A stretch of 64,000 nt of DNA from Bordetella genomosp. 10 (GTDB taxonomy: Bacteria; Pseudomonadota; Gammaproteobacteria; Burkholderiales; Burkholderiaceae_B), in the NCBI RefSeq assembly GCF_002261225.1, contig NZ_NEVM01000001.1, forward strand, positions 868,001-932,000, written 5' to 3'. A program made the translations under genes and the position numbers. The notes under the pieces were generated by a model. That model was not told the origin of the DNA. It made no database searches and worked only from the letters and a program-made list of their open reading frames with translations. Of the stretch, positions 8,015 to 16,764 are shown piece after piece (the first letter of the stretch is position 1; every line of letters starts with the position of its first letter).

Positions 8015-8944
8015 TCAGCCATCGACCCGCAATCGCGCCGCAACATCGCGCAGCGCGTCCCGCAGCCAGCGGTGCGCCGGCTCCTTGTGCATGCGGTCGT
8101 GCCAATACATGGCGATATCGACGTCGGGCATGGGCACCGGGGGCGCCAGGACCTGCACGCCCGAGGTCGCCTCGAAATGGCGCGCCAGGTATTCGGGCAC
8201 CGTCGCCAGCATGTCGGAGGCCGCGACGACGGCGGCCGAGGAGAGGATGGACGGCTGCCAGGCGCCGATGCGCCGCGTCCGGCCGGCCGCGGCCAGGGCC
8301 TCGTCCACGGTGGCCTCCAGCGTCGCGCTGCCGTCGCGGCCGCGGGCGTAGTAGACGTGCGGCCAGCGTATGTACTGCGCCAGGTCGATCGCGCCACGCA
8401 CCTCGGGATGGCGCCGCGCCGCGATCACCGCCAGCTTCTGGCGCAGCAGCAGGGACACATGCAGGCCTTCGGGCACCGAGCGCATGAAGCTGATCAGGAG
8501 GTCGGCATAGCCTTCTTCGAGCTCGTGGCTGGACCGCGTCAGTTCCGGCACATGGGTGCGCAGGCGGATGCCGGGCGCCACGGCGCGCAGGCGGGCGATC
8601 AGGGCCGGGATGAGAACGAAGCCCACCGATTCCGTGGCGGCGACGTCGAAGCGCATGTCCGCATGGGCGGCGTCGAATTCATCCTGGCGCACCAGGGCGT
8701 GGTCGATCAGCGCGATGCCCTGGCGTATGCTCTCGGCCAGCGCCACCGCGCGTTCGGTCGGCACCATGCCTTTTTCCGTGCGCACCAGCAGCGGGTCGTT
8801 GAACAGCCCGCGCAGGCGAGCGAGCGTGGCGCTCATGGCGGGCTGCGTCATGCCCATGCGCAGCGCCGCGCGGGTGACGTGCGCCTCGCTGACCAGCGCC
8901 GTCAGGCAGCGCAGCAGGAAGATATCGAGATGTCTGGGTTCCAA
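8015..8944 (-). CDS. LysR family transcriptional regulator
   Basis: 309 residues, typical length. N-terminal winged HTH: LDIFLLRCLTALVSEAHVTRAALRMGMTQPAMSATLARLRGLFNDPLLVRT in outline, with the NodD/NahR-like FNDPLLVRT ending. The C-terminal periplasmic-binding-like sensor domain spans about 90-300. It lies upstream of, and in the same direction as, the MBL-MBL-Bug set and divergent (92 bp) from the HbpS-like gene, so either may be its target. The ligand is not readable. Confidence 0.88.
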   Translation of the reverse strand: MEPRHLDIFLLRCLTALVSEAHVTRAALRMGMTQPAMSATLARLRGLFNDPLLVRTEKGMVPTERAVALAESIRQGIALIDHALVRQDEFDAAHADMRFDVAATESVGFVLIPALIARLRAVAPGIRLRTHVPELTRSSHELEEGYADLLISFMRSVPEGLHVSLLLRQKLAVIAARRHPEVRGAIDLAQYIRWPHVYYARGRDGSATLEATVDEALAAAGRTRRIGAWQPSILSSAAVVAASDMLATVPEYLARHFEATSGVQVLAPPVPMPDVDIAMYWHDRMHKEPAHRWLRDALRDVAARLRVDG

Positions 8945-9036
8945 GTGAGACAGCCGGAATCAGGGGCGTCCCCCCATGCCGGAAGCAGGCCCTCGCGTTT
9001 TTTGTTCGATCATGCCTTAGCCGACCGGAAAGCTCA

Positions 9037-9495
9037 ATGATGGAAAACATGACCACGATCGCCATGGAAAGCATCTCCCTGCAGGCCGCCCTGGAGATTG
9101 CGCAACGCACCATCGCCTACGCGCGCAGCCAGGGGATGACGCCCATCGCGGTGTCCGTGCTGGACGTGCGCGGCGCGCTCAAGGTCTATCTGGCCGAGGA
9201 CGGCACCAGCCTGCTGCGCGCCGACATCTCGCGCGCCAAGGCCTGGGGCTGCCTGGGCATGGGGTTCGGCAGCCGCAAGCTGGCCGACCGCACCCCGCGC
9301 AACGCCTACTTCACCACGGCGCTGCAGGCCATGAGCGACGGCAAGGCCGTGCCCGCGCCGGGCGGCATCCTGATCCGCAACGCGGCCGGCGACGTGGTCG
9401 GCGCGGTGGGGGTCAGCGGCGAGACCTCCGACAACGACGAGCTTTGCGCCATGCAGGGCGTGGAAGCGGCCGGGCTGCGCGGCGACCCCGCCTAG
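9037..9495 (+). CDS. HbpS/GlcG-like heme-binding family protein (DUF336)
   Basis: A 152-residue protein of the GlcG/HbpS fold: it begins with a helix ISLQAALEIAQRTIAYARSQGMTPIAVSVLD and has the family GGILIRN...VGAVGVSGETSDNDELCA region. Members bind heme or act as small accessory proteins beside catabolic operons. The function here is unassigned. Three in-frame starts (9037, 9040, 9049) are close together; MTTIAMES at 9049 is also credible. No signal peptide is seen, so it is cytoplasmic. Confidence 0.82.
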   Translation: MMENMTTIAMESISLQAALEIAQRTIAYARSQGMTPIAVSVLDVRGALKVYLAEDGTSLLRADISRAKAWGCLGMGFGSRKLADRTPRNAYFTTALQAMSDGKAVPAPGGILIRNAAGDVVGAVGVSGETSDNDELCAMQGVEAAGLRGDPA

Positions 9496-9572
9496 GGCCT
9501 GTCAACGCGGGCGCAGCGGGTCGGGTCGCGGCGATGGCCGCGCCGGCGTGTGCGCGCCTCGAGGACACGGCG

Positions 9573-10055
9573 CTAGTCGCGGAAAGGCACGTCCAGCGTC
9601 GCCTTGACGCAATCCATCGCCACGAAGGTCCTGAAACTGCGCACGTTGTTGTTCTGGAAGAAAAGCTTGCGCGTCAGTTGCGTGTACTGCGTCATGTCCT
9701 TGACCACGAAAATCAGGATGAAATCGCAGGCGCCGGTGACGTAGTAGCACTGCTGGATCTGCGGGCAGTTGCGGAAGGCTTCCTTCATCGCGTCGTAGAG
9801 ATCGACCTGTTCGCTCTCGGTGGCGACCTCGGTAATGATGGTCAGCGGATGCCCCAGCGCCGGTCCGGAAAGCACCGCGCCCATTTTCCGTATCACGCCC
9901 TCCTGCTGAAGGCGCTTCAAGCGCCGGTTCACCGCCGCGGTGGACAAGTGCACCTGCTCGCCCAGGTCGCTTTGCGAGATACGGCCATGCTGCTGCACGA
10001 GTTCCAGCAGCTTCAAATCCACGTCGTCCAATGGCGTCACGGCCTGTCCTTGCAC
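9573..10055 (-). CDS. Lrp/AsnC family transcriptional regulator
   Basis: A 160-residue Lrp-type regulator. The N-terminal HTH (about 8-60: LDDVDLKLLELVQQHGRISQSDLGEQVHLSTAAVNRRLKRLQQEGVI in outline) and C-terminal RAM/effector domain (about 70-150) are complete. The start is a GTG inside the inverted repeat 10054-10070. It diverges from diaminopropionate ammonia-lyase by 88 bp, so it most likely senses an amino acid such as 2,3-diaminopropionate and controls that operon plus itself. Confidence 0.9.
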   Translation of the reverse strand: MQGQAVTPLDDVDLKLLELVQQHGRISQSDLGEQVHLSTAAVNRRLKRLQQEGVIRKMGAVLSGPALGHPLTIITEVATESEQVDLYDAMKEAFRNCPQIQQCYYVTGACDFILIFVVKDMTQYTQLTRKLFFQNNNVRSFRTFVAMDCVKATLDVPFRD

Positions 10056-10070
10056 GCAATTTATTTGCGT
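10054..10070. promoter_or_regulatory. Inverted repeat at the Lrp start, likely Lrp-family site
   Basis: ACGCAA-TTTAT-TTGCGT is a perfect 17-bp inverted repeat with an AT-rich centre, the size and style of Lrp/AsnC sites, and it overlaps the GTG start of the Lrp gene. A wider pair of 8-bp arms (AGGGTGAA at 10075-10082 and TTCACCCT at 10126-10133) brackets the rest of the divergent promoter region. Autoregulation and control of dpaL are inferred. Confidence 0.5.
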
Positions 10071-10143
10071 CTGGAGGGTGAAAATGCATAAGAATTAACG
10101 CAGGGAGATAAATAACATATCGCCATTCACCCTGGATGGCTAA

Positions 10144-11427
10144 ATGAAATTCTTCCTCAACCCGGCGTCCGCGCCGCCCGCGACTCCCCCGCAACCCATG
10201 GCCCGCTGCTCCGCGCGCGACGCGGCGGACGTGGAGGCCACCCTGCGGGCGGTCTTCGACTACCGGCCCACGCCGATGCGCGCGCTGCCCGCCATGGCGC
10301 GCAAGCTGGGCATCGCGGAACTGCACGTCAAGGACGAGGGCGCGCGGCTGGGCCTGCGCAGCTTCAAGGCCCTGGGCGGCGCCTACGCGGTGCTGCGGCT
10401 GATCATGGCGGAGGTGGGCAAGACGCGGGGACAGCCGTTTCCGGTCGCGGCGCTGCCGCGCGCGCGCTCCGGCTCGCTGCGGAGCGCGGGGGCGGCGGAG
10501 GTCTCCGCCGGCGCGGAGGGCGTGAACGCCGCATGGACCCGCGACTTCCACGACATGGCGGCGTCCATGACTTTCGTCTGCGCGACCGACGGCAACCACG
10601 GCCAATCCGTGGCCGCCGGCGCGCGCCTGGCGGGCGCCCACGCCGCGATCCTGGTGCATGAGGGTGTCACGCAGGCGCGCCGCGACGCGATCGCGCGCTT
10701 CGGCGCCGAGGTCATCGAAGTCGCCGGCACCTACGACGACGCGGTGGCCGAATCGATGCGGCTGGCGCGGGAGCGCGGGTGGACGCTGCTGTCGGATACG
10801 ACCTGGCCGGGCTACGAGTCCATTCCCCAGTGGGTGATGCAGGGCTACACCTTGATCGCGCGCGAGGCCGAACGGCAGTTGGCCTTGCCGCCCACGCACG
10901 TTTTCCTGCAGGCCGGCGTGGGCGGTTTCGCCGCCGCGCTGGCCAGCGCCATGGCCGACCAGTGGTCCGCGGCGGCGCCGGCGTTCATCGTCGTGGAGCC
11001 GGCCCGCGCGGCCTGCCTGTACGAAAGCGCGCGGGCGGGGCGGCCGGTGAAGGTGGACGCCGGCGCGCCCACGCTCATGTCCATGCTGGAGTGCTACGAG
11101 CCTTCCCATCTCGCGTGGCGTTATTTGCAGCAGATCGCGGCCGCCTTCATGACGGTGGACGACGAGGACGCGGTGGCCGCCATGCGCGCCTTGGCGCTGC
11201 CCGAGCGCAGCGGGGAAGCGGTGCTGGCCGGGGAAAGCGGCGCCGCCGGCATGGCCGGCCTGCTGGCCGCGGCCGGGGACGCCGGTATGCGGCGCGACAT
11301 CGGTCTCGACGAGGGCGCCCGCGTGCTGCTGGTCAATACGGAAAGCGCCACCGACGAAGCGCGTTTCCAGGCGCTGCTGGGTATTTCGTCATCCGACGTG
11401 GCGCTGCGCGCCGGCGCGCCGGCATAG
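10144..11427 (+). CDS. dpaL: Diaminopropionate ammonia-lyase
   Basis: A 427-residue fold-type II PLP enzyme. It should split 2,3-diaminopropionate to pyruvate and two ammonia. The PLP lysine is K75 in LRSFKALGGAYAV, the substrate loop is CATDGNHGQSVAAGA, and the phosphate-binding glycines are in LQAGVGGFAAAL. Length is slightly above the usual 400 owing to an Ala/Ser/Gly-rich insertion (about 99-130) between the lysine helix and the DGNHG loop. It is divergent from Lrp and followed by pxpA and a Bug, suggesting an uptake-and-breakdown unit for an amino acid or its cyclic derivative. Confidence 0.9.
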   Translation: MKFFLNPASAPPATPPQPMARCSARDAADVEATLRAVFDYRPTPMRALPAMARKLGIAELHVKDEGARLGLRSFKALGGAYAVLRLIMAEVGKTRGQPFPVAALPRARSGSLRSAGAAEVSAGAEGVNAAWTRDFHDMAASMTFVCATDGNHGQSVAAGARLAGAHAAILVHEGVTQARRDAIARFGAEVIEVAGTYDDAVAESMRLARERGWTLLSDTTWPGYESIPQWVMQGYTLIAREAERQLALPPTHVFLQAGVGGFAAALASAMADQWSAAAPAFIVVEPARAACLYESARAGRPVKVDAGAPTLMSMLECYEPSHLAWRYLQQIAAAFMTVDDEDAVAAMRALALPERSGEAVLAGESGAAGMAGLLAAAGDAGMRRDIGLDEGARVLLVNTESATDEARFQALLGISSSDVALRAGAPA

Positions 11428-11463
11428 GGGCAGCGCATTTCATCCTGAGAGAAGGAAACCATC

Positions 11464-12237
11464 ATGCAAGGACAGATCAATCTGAACGCCGACATGGGCG
11501 AGAGCTTCGGCAAGTGGAAGATAGGCAACGACGCCGAGCTGATCAGGATCATCCGGTCCGCCAACGTGGCCTGCGGCTTTCATGCGGGCGACGCCACGGT
11601 GATGACCGAGACGGTCAGGCTGGCGCTGGAGAACGGCGCCTCGATCGGCGCGCATCCCGGCTTCAACGACATCTGGGGTTTCGGGCGCCGCCAGATCCAG
11701 ATGAACGCGCGCGACCTGGAATACATGATCACGTACCAGATCGGCGCGTTGCAGGCGATCGCCAACGCCGCGGGCGCCAAGGTGTCGCACGTGAAGCCGC
11801 ACGGCGCGCTGAACAACATGGCGCACCATGACGCCACGATCGCCGAGGCGGTCGCGCGCGGCATCCGAGCGGCGGACCGCGAATTGATCTTCGTCGCCAA
11901 TGCCTGTTCCGAAATGGTGAAGGCGGGGCATCAACTCGGACTGAAGGTCGCGGAGGAGGCCTACGTCGACCGGACCTACTCCGATACCGGCCTGATGACG
12001 TCGCGCAGCCTTCCTGGCGCGATGATCACCGACCCCGCCCAGGCGGCGCGCCAGGTGCTCTCCTTTATCGAGGAGCAGGCCATCATCACGCCCTCCGGCA
12101 AGCGCATACACAGCGCGATACGGTCTTTCTGCACGCATGGCGACGAACCCACGGCGGTCGCCGTCGCGAGCCACGTGCGCAAGGAGTTGGAAAGAAACGG
12201 CATCGCGGTGCTGCCGTTGACGGAAATGCGGTTCTGA
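11464..12237 (+). CDS. pxpA: 5-oxoprolinase subunit A (LamB/YcsF family)
   Basis: 257 residues, full length. The family signature is complete: INLNADMGESFGKWKIGND, ANVACGFHAGDA and IGAHPGFNDIWGFGRR. In other bacteria PxpA acts with PxpB and PxpC in ATP-dependent opening of 5-oxoproline. Neither partner is in this window, so the subunit may work with distant PxpBC or on another cyclic substrate. It lies 36 bp after dpaL with a good GAGAGAAGGA ribosome site and is followed by a Bug gene. Confidence 0.88.
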   Translation: MQGQINLNADMGESFGKWKIGNDAELIRIIRSANVACGFHAGDATVMTETVRLALENGASIGAHPGFNDIWGFGRRQIQMNARDLEYMITYQIGALQAIANAAGAKVSHVKPHGALNNMAHHDATIAEAVARGIRAADRELIFVANACSEMVKAGHQLGLKVAEEAYVDRTYSDTGLMTSRSLPGAMITDPAQAARQVLSFIEEQAIITPSGKRIHSAIRSFCTHGDEPTAVAVASHVRKELERNGIAVLPLTEMRF

Positions 12238-12277
12238 AGCATCGCCATATCGAGAGCACTCAAAAAACGCAAGGGGA

Positions 12278-13315
12278 ATGAAAATGAATGCTGTGAATAC
12301 GGCGCCGCGGCGCCGTCCGGGCAGGGCTCTTTCCAAACGTGCGCGGGCTCGGCCGCTCGCCGTGGCGGCATGCGTGGCCCTGTCCTGCTGGGGTAGCGCC
12401 GCCCATGCCGGGGAGGCGTATCCGAGCAAGCCCATCTACCTTATCGTGCCTTTCCCGCCGGGCGGCTATTCGGACCTGCTGGCGCGGCTGATCGCCACCA
12501 GGATGTCGGCGGACTTCGGAGAAAGCGTCATCGTCGAGAACCGGCCCGGCGCCGGCGGCAATATCGGCGCCGATCTCGTGGCGAAGAGCCGGCCCGACGG
12601 TTATACGCTGGTGATGGGCACCATCGGGACGCAATCCGTCAATCCGCTCATCTATTCCCACATGGCCTACGACGCGGCCAAGGACTTCAGCCCCGTGGCC
12701 TTCGTCGCGGACGCGGAAACCGTGCTGGTCGTCAATCCGTCCGTGCCCGCGCGGTCGGTCGCGGACCTGGTCAAGCTGGCGAAGCAGAAACCGGGCGACA
12801 TGACTTTCGCCTCCGGCGGCAACGGCACGACCAGCCAGTTGGCCGGCGAATTGTTCAAGTCCGTCGACGGCGTCGCGATCAACCACATCCCGTACAAGGG
12901 CAACGTGCCCGCGCTGAGCGACGTCGTGGCCGGGCATGTCTCGATGTCCTTCGCCACCTTGCAGCCGGCCTTGCCCTTCATCAAGGAGGGCAAGCTGATT
13001 CCGCTCGCCACCCTGGGCACGGCGCGTGCGGCGGTCCTGCCCGAGGTGCCGACCATGGCCGAACTGGGCCGCAAGGAACTGACGGTGCGCAACTGGACGG
13101 GCCTGCTCGCGCCCGCGGGAACCCCGAAGGACGTCACGGCCAAGCTGGCCGCGGAGGTCGACAAGATACTCCGGAGCGCCGACGTGCGCGCGCAGATGGA
13201 AAGCCTGGGGCTGAGCTACGTGAAGATGGGGCCGGACGAGTTCGGAAAGTTCATCGCGTCGGAGACGACGCGATGGTCCGGGGTCGTGCGGCAGGCGGGC
13301 ATCACGGCGAACTAG
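12278..13315 (+). CDS. Bug family substrate-binding protein
   Basis: 345 residues with a long basic N-region before the signal core (LAVAACVALSCWGSAAHA). Motifs: PIYLIVPFPPGGYSD, VENRPGAGGNIGAD, RPDGYTLVMG, HIPYKGNVPAL and LPEVPTMAELG. It is the third gene of the dpaL-pxpA-Bug unit, 40 bp after pxpA, with AAGGGG upstream. The ligand is probably the substrate or precursor of DpaL/PxpA (inference). Confidence 0.92.
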   Translation: MKMNAVNTAPRRRPGRALSKRARARPLAVAACVALSCWGSAAHAGEAYPSKPIYLIVPFPPGGYSDLLARLIATRMSADFGESVIVENRPGAGGNIGADLVAKSRPDGYTLVMGTIGTQSVNPLIYSHMAYDAAKDFSPVAFVADAETVLVVNPSVPARSVADLVKLAKQKPGDMTFASGGNGTTSQLAGELFKSVDGVAINHIPYKGNVPALSDVVAGHVSMSFATLQPALPFIKEGKLIPLATLGTARAAVLPEVPTMAELGRKELTVRNWTGLLAPAGTPKDVTAKLAAEVDKILRSADVRAQMESLGLSYVKMGPDEFGKFIASETTRWSGVVRQAGITAN

Positions 13316-13330
13316 CGTCGCCGTGTCCCC

Positions 13331-14308
13331 TTAGTCCACGGTGGCGCCCGAGGCCTTGACGGCGGCGCCCCACTTCACGATTTCCTTGTCCATGAAGGCC
13401 TGGTATTCCTTGGGCGTCATCACCATCGGCTCCACGCCCAGGCTGGCCAGTTGCGCCTTGACGTCCGGCGAGGCCAGGATTTCCTGGATGGCCTTGTTCA
13501 TGCGCGTGGTGATGTCGTTGGGCAGGCCGGCCGGGCCGAGGAAGCCGTACCAGGGCTTGGCGTCCACGCCCTTGATGCCGGTCTCGGCCAGGGTGGGCAC
13601 GTCGGGCAGCGCGGCGGAACGCTTGGAGCCGGTGACCGCCAGCACCTTCAGGTTGCCGGCCTTGACCTGCTGCATGATGGGCAGCGGGTTTTCGAAGGCC
13701 AACGGCACCTGGCCGCCGACCAGGTCGTTCAGCAGGGGACCCGATCCCTTGTAGGGAATGTGCTGGATCTTCTGCTTGGTCGCGACGTTGAACATCTCGC
13801 CAATGATGTGCTGCGGCGTGCCCGAGCCGGCGGAGCCGAAGGACAGGGTGCCGGTCTTGGCCTTGGCGATGACGTCCTGGATGGAGTTCAGGCCGGACTT
13901 GGCGTTGACGGCGACCACGAAATTGGTGTCCGCCAGCGGCGACACGGCCGTGAAGTCCTTGTCCGGGCGATAGGGCAGGGAGCTGTAGAGCGTGCCGGCG
14001 ATCACGATGGGACCGCTGGCAGCCAGCAGGAAGGTGTAGCCGTCCGGCTTGGCCTTGGCCACGTAGGCCGTGCCGATGTTGCCGCCCGCGCCCGAGCGAT
14101 TCTCGACGACGATGGCCTGGCCGAACTTGGCTTGCAGCCGCGGCGCCAGCAGGCGCGCCAGGATGTCGGTGGTGCCGCCCGGCGCATAGGGCGACACGAT
14201 GGTGATGGGGTGGTCGGGCCACGTGTCCTTCGCGTGGGCCGCCGGCAATGCGGCCATGCCGGCCACGGCGAACAGCGCCGCCAGGCGACGGGTCAGTGTC
14301 AGGCTCAT
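13331..14308 (-). CDS. Bug family substrate-binding protein
   Basis: 325 residues, Sec signal about 26 (LTRRLAALFAVAGMAALPAAHA). Motifs: PITIVSPYAPGGTTD, VENRSGAGGNIGT, KPDGYTFLLA, HIPYKGSGPLLND and LPDVPTLAETGIKG. It converges with the previous Bug across a 15-bp gap. GAGGAGAC before the ATG fixes the start. It stands alone: the monooxygenase operon upstream on the same strand ends 124 bp away behind a GGGCC/GGCCC hairpin, so it may have its own promoter. Confidence 0.92.
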   Translation of the reverse strand: MSLTLTRRLAALFAVAGMAALPAAHAKDTWPDHPITIVSPYAPGGTTDILARLLAPRLQAKFGQAIVVENRSGAGGNIGTAYVAKAKPDGYTFLLAASGPIVIAGTLYSSLPYRPDKDFTAVSPLADTNFVVAVNAKSGLNSIQDVIAKAKTGTLSFGSAGSGTPQHIIGEMFNVATKQKIQHIPYKGSGPLLNDLVGGQVPLAFENPLPIMQQVKAGNLKVLAVTGSKRSAALPDVPTLAETGIKGVDAKPWYGFLGPAGLPNDITTRMNKAIQEILASPDVKAQLASLGVEPMVMTPKEYQAFMDKEIVKWGAAVKASGATVD

Positions 14309-14432
14309 CGGTTGTCTCCTCGTTTTTTTGGGGTGACGCGAGAGTACTGAAATACCGGGTCGATGCGAGGCCGTGTTTACCCTAGGGCCGGCAAGGCCCC
14401 AAGGGCAACGTAAGCTGGGGGTCAGTAAGGTA

Positions 14433-15818
14433 TCAGCCGGCGCTTGCCGCGAGCGCCGGCGCGGGCTGTTCCTGCAGGCGTTGCGCGCGGGCCGTCGCGG
14501 CGGGATGGGGCGGGCGCGGCAGGCCCAGGTGCTCGCGCAGCGTGCGTCCTTCGTACTCGGTGCGGAACAGGCCGCGCCGGCGCAGTTCGGGCAGCACCAG
14601 CTCGATGAAATCGTCCAGGCCGCCGGGAAACCACGGGGACATGATGTTGAAGCCGTCGGCGCCTTCTTCCTCGAACCACTGCTGCAACTGGTCGGCGATG
14701 CCTTGCGGCGTGCCCACGATCTGCTGGTGGCCGCGCGCGCCCGCGATGCGCAGGTAGAGATCGCGGATGCTCAGGTTCTCGCGCCGCGCGAGGTCGACCA
14801 GCAGTTGCTGCCGGCTCTTGCCGGCGTTGGTCTCCGGCAGGTCGGGCACGGGGCCGTCCACGGGATAGCCCGAGACGTCGAAGCCGCCCAGCATGTTGGT
14901 CAGCAACTGCACGCCGACGACGGGATGGATCAAGTCCTGTAGCTGCGCGAATTTCCGCTCGGCTTCGGCCTGGGTGCGGCCCACCACGGGAAAGATGCCG
15001 GGCATGATCTTGACGTGGTCCGGGTCGCGTCCAAGGTCCCGCGCGCGCCGCTTGATGTCGCGGTAGAAGGTCTGCGCCTCGTCGAAGGTCTGGTGCGCCA
15101 CGAAGATGACTTCGGCCGTGCGCGCGGCCAGTTCGCGGCCGGCGAGCGAGGCGCCGGCCTGCACGACGACGGGCCGGCCCTGCGGCGAGCGGGCTGCGTT
15201 CAGCGGTCCCCGCACCTGGAAGTGGTCGCCGCGATGATGCAGCGGATGCAGCTTTTCAGGGGTGAAGTAGACGCCGCTGTCGCGGTCGCGCACGAAGGCA
15301 TCGTCTTCCCAGCTATCCCACAGCCCGAGGACGACGTCGTGGAATTCCGCGGCGCGGGCGTAGCGCGTGGCATGCTCCATGTGTTCGGCCCGGCTGAAGT
15401 TCTGCGCTTCGCTCTCGCCGCTGGAGGTGACTAGGTTCCACCCGGAGCGGCCGCCGCTGATGTGGTCCAGCGAGGCGAACTTGCGCGCCACGTGATAGGG
15501 CTCGTTGTAGGTGGTGGAGACGGTGGCGATGAGGCCGATGCGCTCGGTGACCGCCGCCAGCGCCGATAACAGCGTGAGCGGTTCGAAGTTGTCGCTGCGC
15601 GCCGTGCGCGACAGCGAGGGGATGTCGCGGTTGCGCACGCCGACGGCGTCGGCCAGGAAAATGGCGTCGAACTTCGCGGCTTCCGCGCGTCGCGCCAGGT
15701 CCGCGTAGTGGCGGAAATTGACCCCCGCGTCGGCCTGCGCGTCGGGGTGGCGCCAGGCGGCGATATGGTGGCCGGTCTGCATCAGGAAGGCGCCGAGCTT
15801 GAACTGGCGGGTGGGCAT
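14433..15818 (-). CDS. Flavin-dependent LLM-class monooxygenase (NtaA/SnaA/DszA group)
   Basis: 461 residues, the length of NtaA/DszA-type FMNH2-dependent monooxygenases. The start MPTRQFKLGAFLMQTGHHIAAWRHP in outline, the SLSRTAR region and the marker GGRSGWNLVTS are typical. Such enzymes use FMNH2 supplied by a separate reductase to oxidise organosulfur, aminopolycarboxylate or related compounds. It is the last gene of a six-gene minus-strand set, 40 bp after the ABC ATPase. The SsuABC/TauABC-like transporter and this enzyme together suggest scavenging of a sulfur or nitrogen compound. No flavin reductase gene is adjacent. Confidence 0.87.
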   Translation of the reverse strand: MPTRQFKLGAFLMQTGHHIAAWRHPDAQADAGVNFRHYADLARRAEAAKFDAIFLADAVGVRNRDIPSLSRTARSDNFEPLTLLSALAAVTERIGLIATVSTTYNEPYHVARKFASLDHISGGRSGWNLVTSSGESEAQNFSRAEHMEHATRYARAAEFHDVVLGLWDSWEDDAFVRDRDSGVYFTPEKLHPLHHRGDHFQVRGPLNAARSPQGRPVVVQAGASLAGRELAARTAEVIFVAHQTFDEAQTFYRDIKRRARDLGRDPDHVKIMPGIFPVVGRTQAEAERKFAQLQDLIHPVVGVQLLTNMLGGFDVSGYPVDGPVPDLPETNAGKSRQQLLVDLARRENLSIRDLYLRIAGARGHQQIVGTPQGIADQLQQWFEEEGADGFNIMSPWFPGGLDDFIELVLPELRRRGLFRTEYEGRTLREHLGLPRPPHPAATARAQRLQEQPAPALAASAG

Positions 15819-15858
15819 GTCGTGATCTCCGTCGGGATGGGGTTGCGCGGGCCCGGAC

Positions 15859-16764
15859 CTACCACGCCATGCGCAGCGACGACAGGGCGGGCAGCGCGGG
15901 CGCGCCCGCCTCGGCCAGCCCGTCGAAGGGCTCGTCGCCGGCGATGGGCGCGCCGTCCGGGGCGAGGAAGTCGGCCAGCACGTCGTCGCGTATCCGGATG
16001 AAGCGGGGATCGCTGCGGTTGCGGGGATGCGGCAGCGGCACCGGCACGATGCGATGAATGCGTCCCGGCCGCGGCCGCATGACCACCACGCGGTCGCCCA
16101 GGAACACGGCTTCCTCGACGTCGTGAGTAACCAGGATCATGGTGATGCGTTCCTTTTGCCAGATGCCTTGCAGTTCGACCTGCAGCCGGGTCCGGGTGAG
16201 CGCGTCGAGCGCGCCGAAGGGCTCGTCCAGCAACAGCACGCGCGGCCGGTTGACCAGGCCGCGCGCGATCGCCACCCGCTGCGCCATGCCGCCGGAGATC
16301 TGGTGCGGATAGGATTTCTCGAAGCCTTCCAGGCCGACCAGGGCCACGTGCTGGGCCACCAGCTCGCGCTTGCGCGCGGCGTCCAGGGGCGCGTTGCGCA
16401 GGCCCACCGCGATGTTCTGTTCGACGGTCAGCCAGGGAAAGAGCCGGTGGTCCTGGAATACGATGCCGCGTTCGGGGCCGGTGCCGCGCACCGGCGCGCC
16501 GCCCAGCAGGATGCGGCCGTCGTAATGGTCGTCCAGGCCGAGGACCAGGCGCAGCAGGGTGGACTTGCCGCAGCCGCTGGCGCCGACCACGGCGACGAAC
16601 TCGCCGGACGGGATGCTCAGGTCGATGCCGTCCAGCACCTGTAGGACGCCGCTTTCGGCCTGGGCATTGGCGTAGCGCTTGCCGACGCCTTGCAGGTCCA
16701 GATTCAAGGCTTGCGTGGAGGTTTGCGTGGATGCTTGGGTCATGCGTGGGTGTTCCGAGTTCAT
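15859..16764 (-). CDS. ABC transporter ATP-binding protein (nitrate/sulfonate/taurine type)
   Basis: 301 residues. Walker A GASGCGKST (61-69), Q-loop VFQDHRLFPW, signature SGGMAQR, Walker B VLLLDEPFGALD and switch VTHD are intact. The FGALDALTRTRLQ stretch is typical of SsuB/TauB. A tail of about 45 residues extends past the usual end. The ATG overlaps the stop of the preceding permease gene (ATGA). It should power the import system made by the two permeases upstream. Confidence 0.92.
   Translation of the reverse strand: MNSEHPRMTQASTQTSTQALNLDLQGVGKRYANAQAESGVLQVLDGIDLSIPSGEFVAVVGASGCGKSTLLRLVLGLDDHYDGRILLGGAPVRGTGPERGIVFQDHRLFPWLTVEQNIAVGLRNAPLDAARKRELVAQHVALVGLEGFEKSYPHQISGGMAQRVAIARGLVNRPRVLLLDEPFGALDALTRTRLQVELQGIWQKERITMILVTHDVEEAVFLGDRVVVMRPRPGRIHRIVPVPLPHPRNRSDPRFIRIRDDVLADFLAPDGAPIAGDEPFDGLAEAGAPALPALSSLRMAW

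Noticed and set aside
9502..11109. Minus-strand 535-codon frame across the Lrp-dpaL region
   Set aside because: It overlaps two genes with convincing motifs and has no recognisable domain.
11464..12237. A complete pxpABC operon
   Set aside because: Only pxpA is present; the neighbours are dpaL and a Bug gene.
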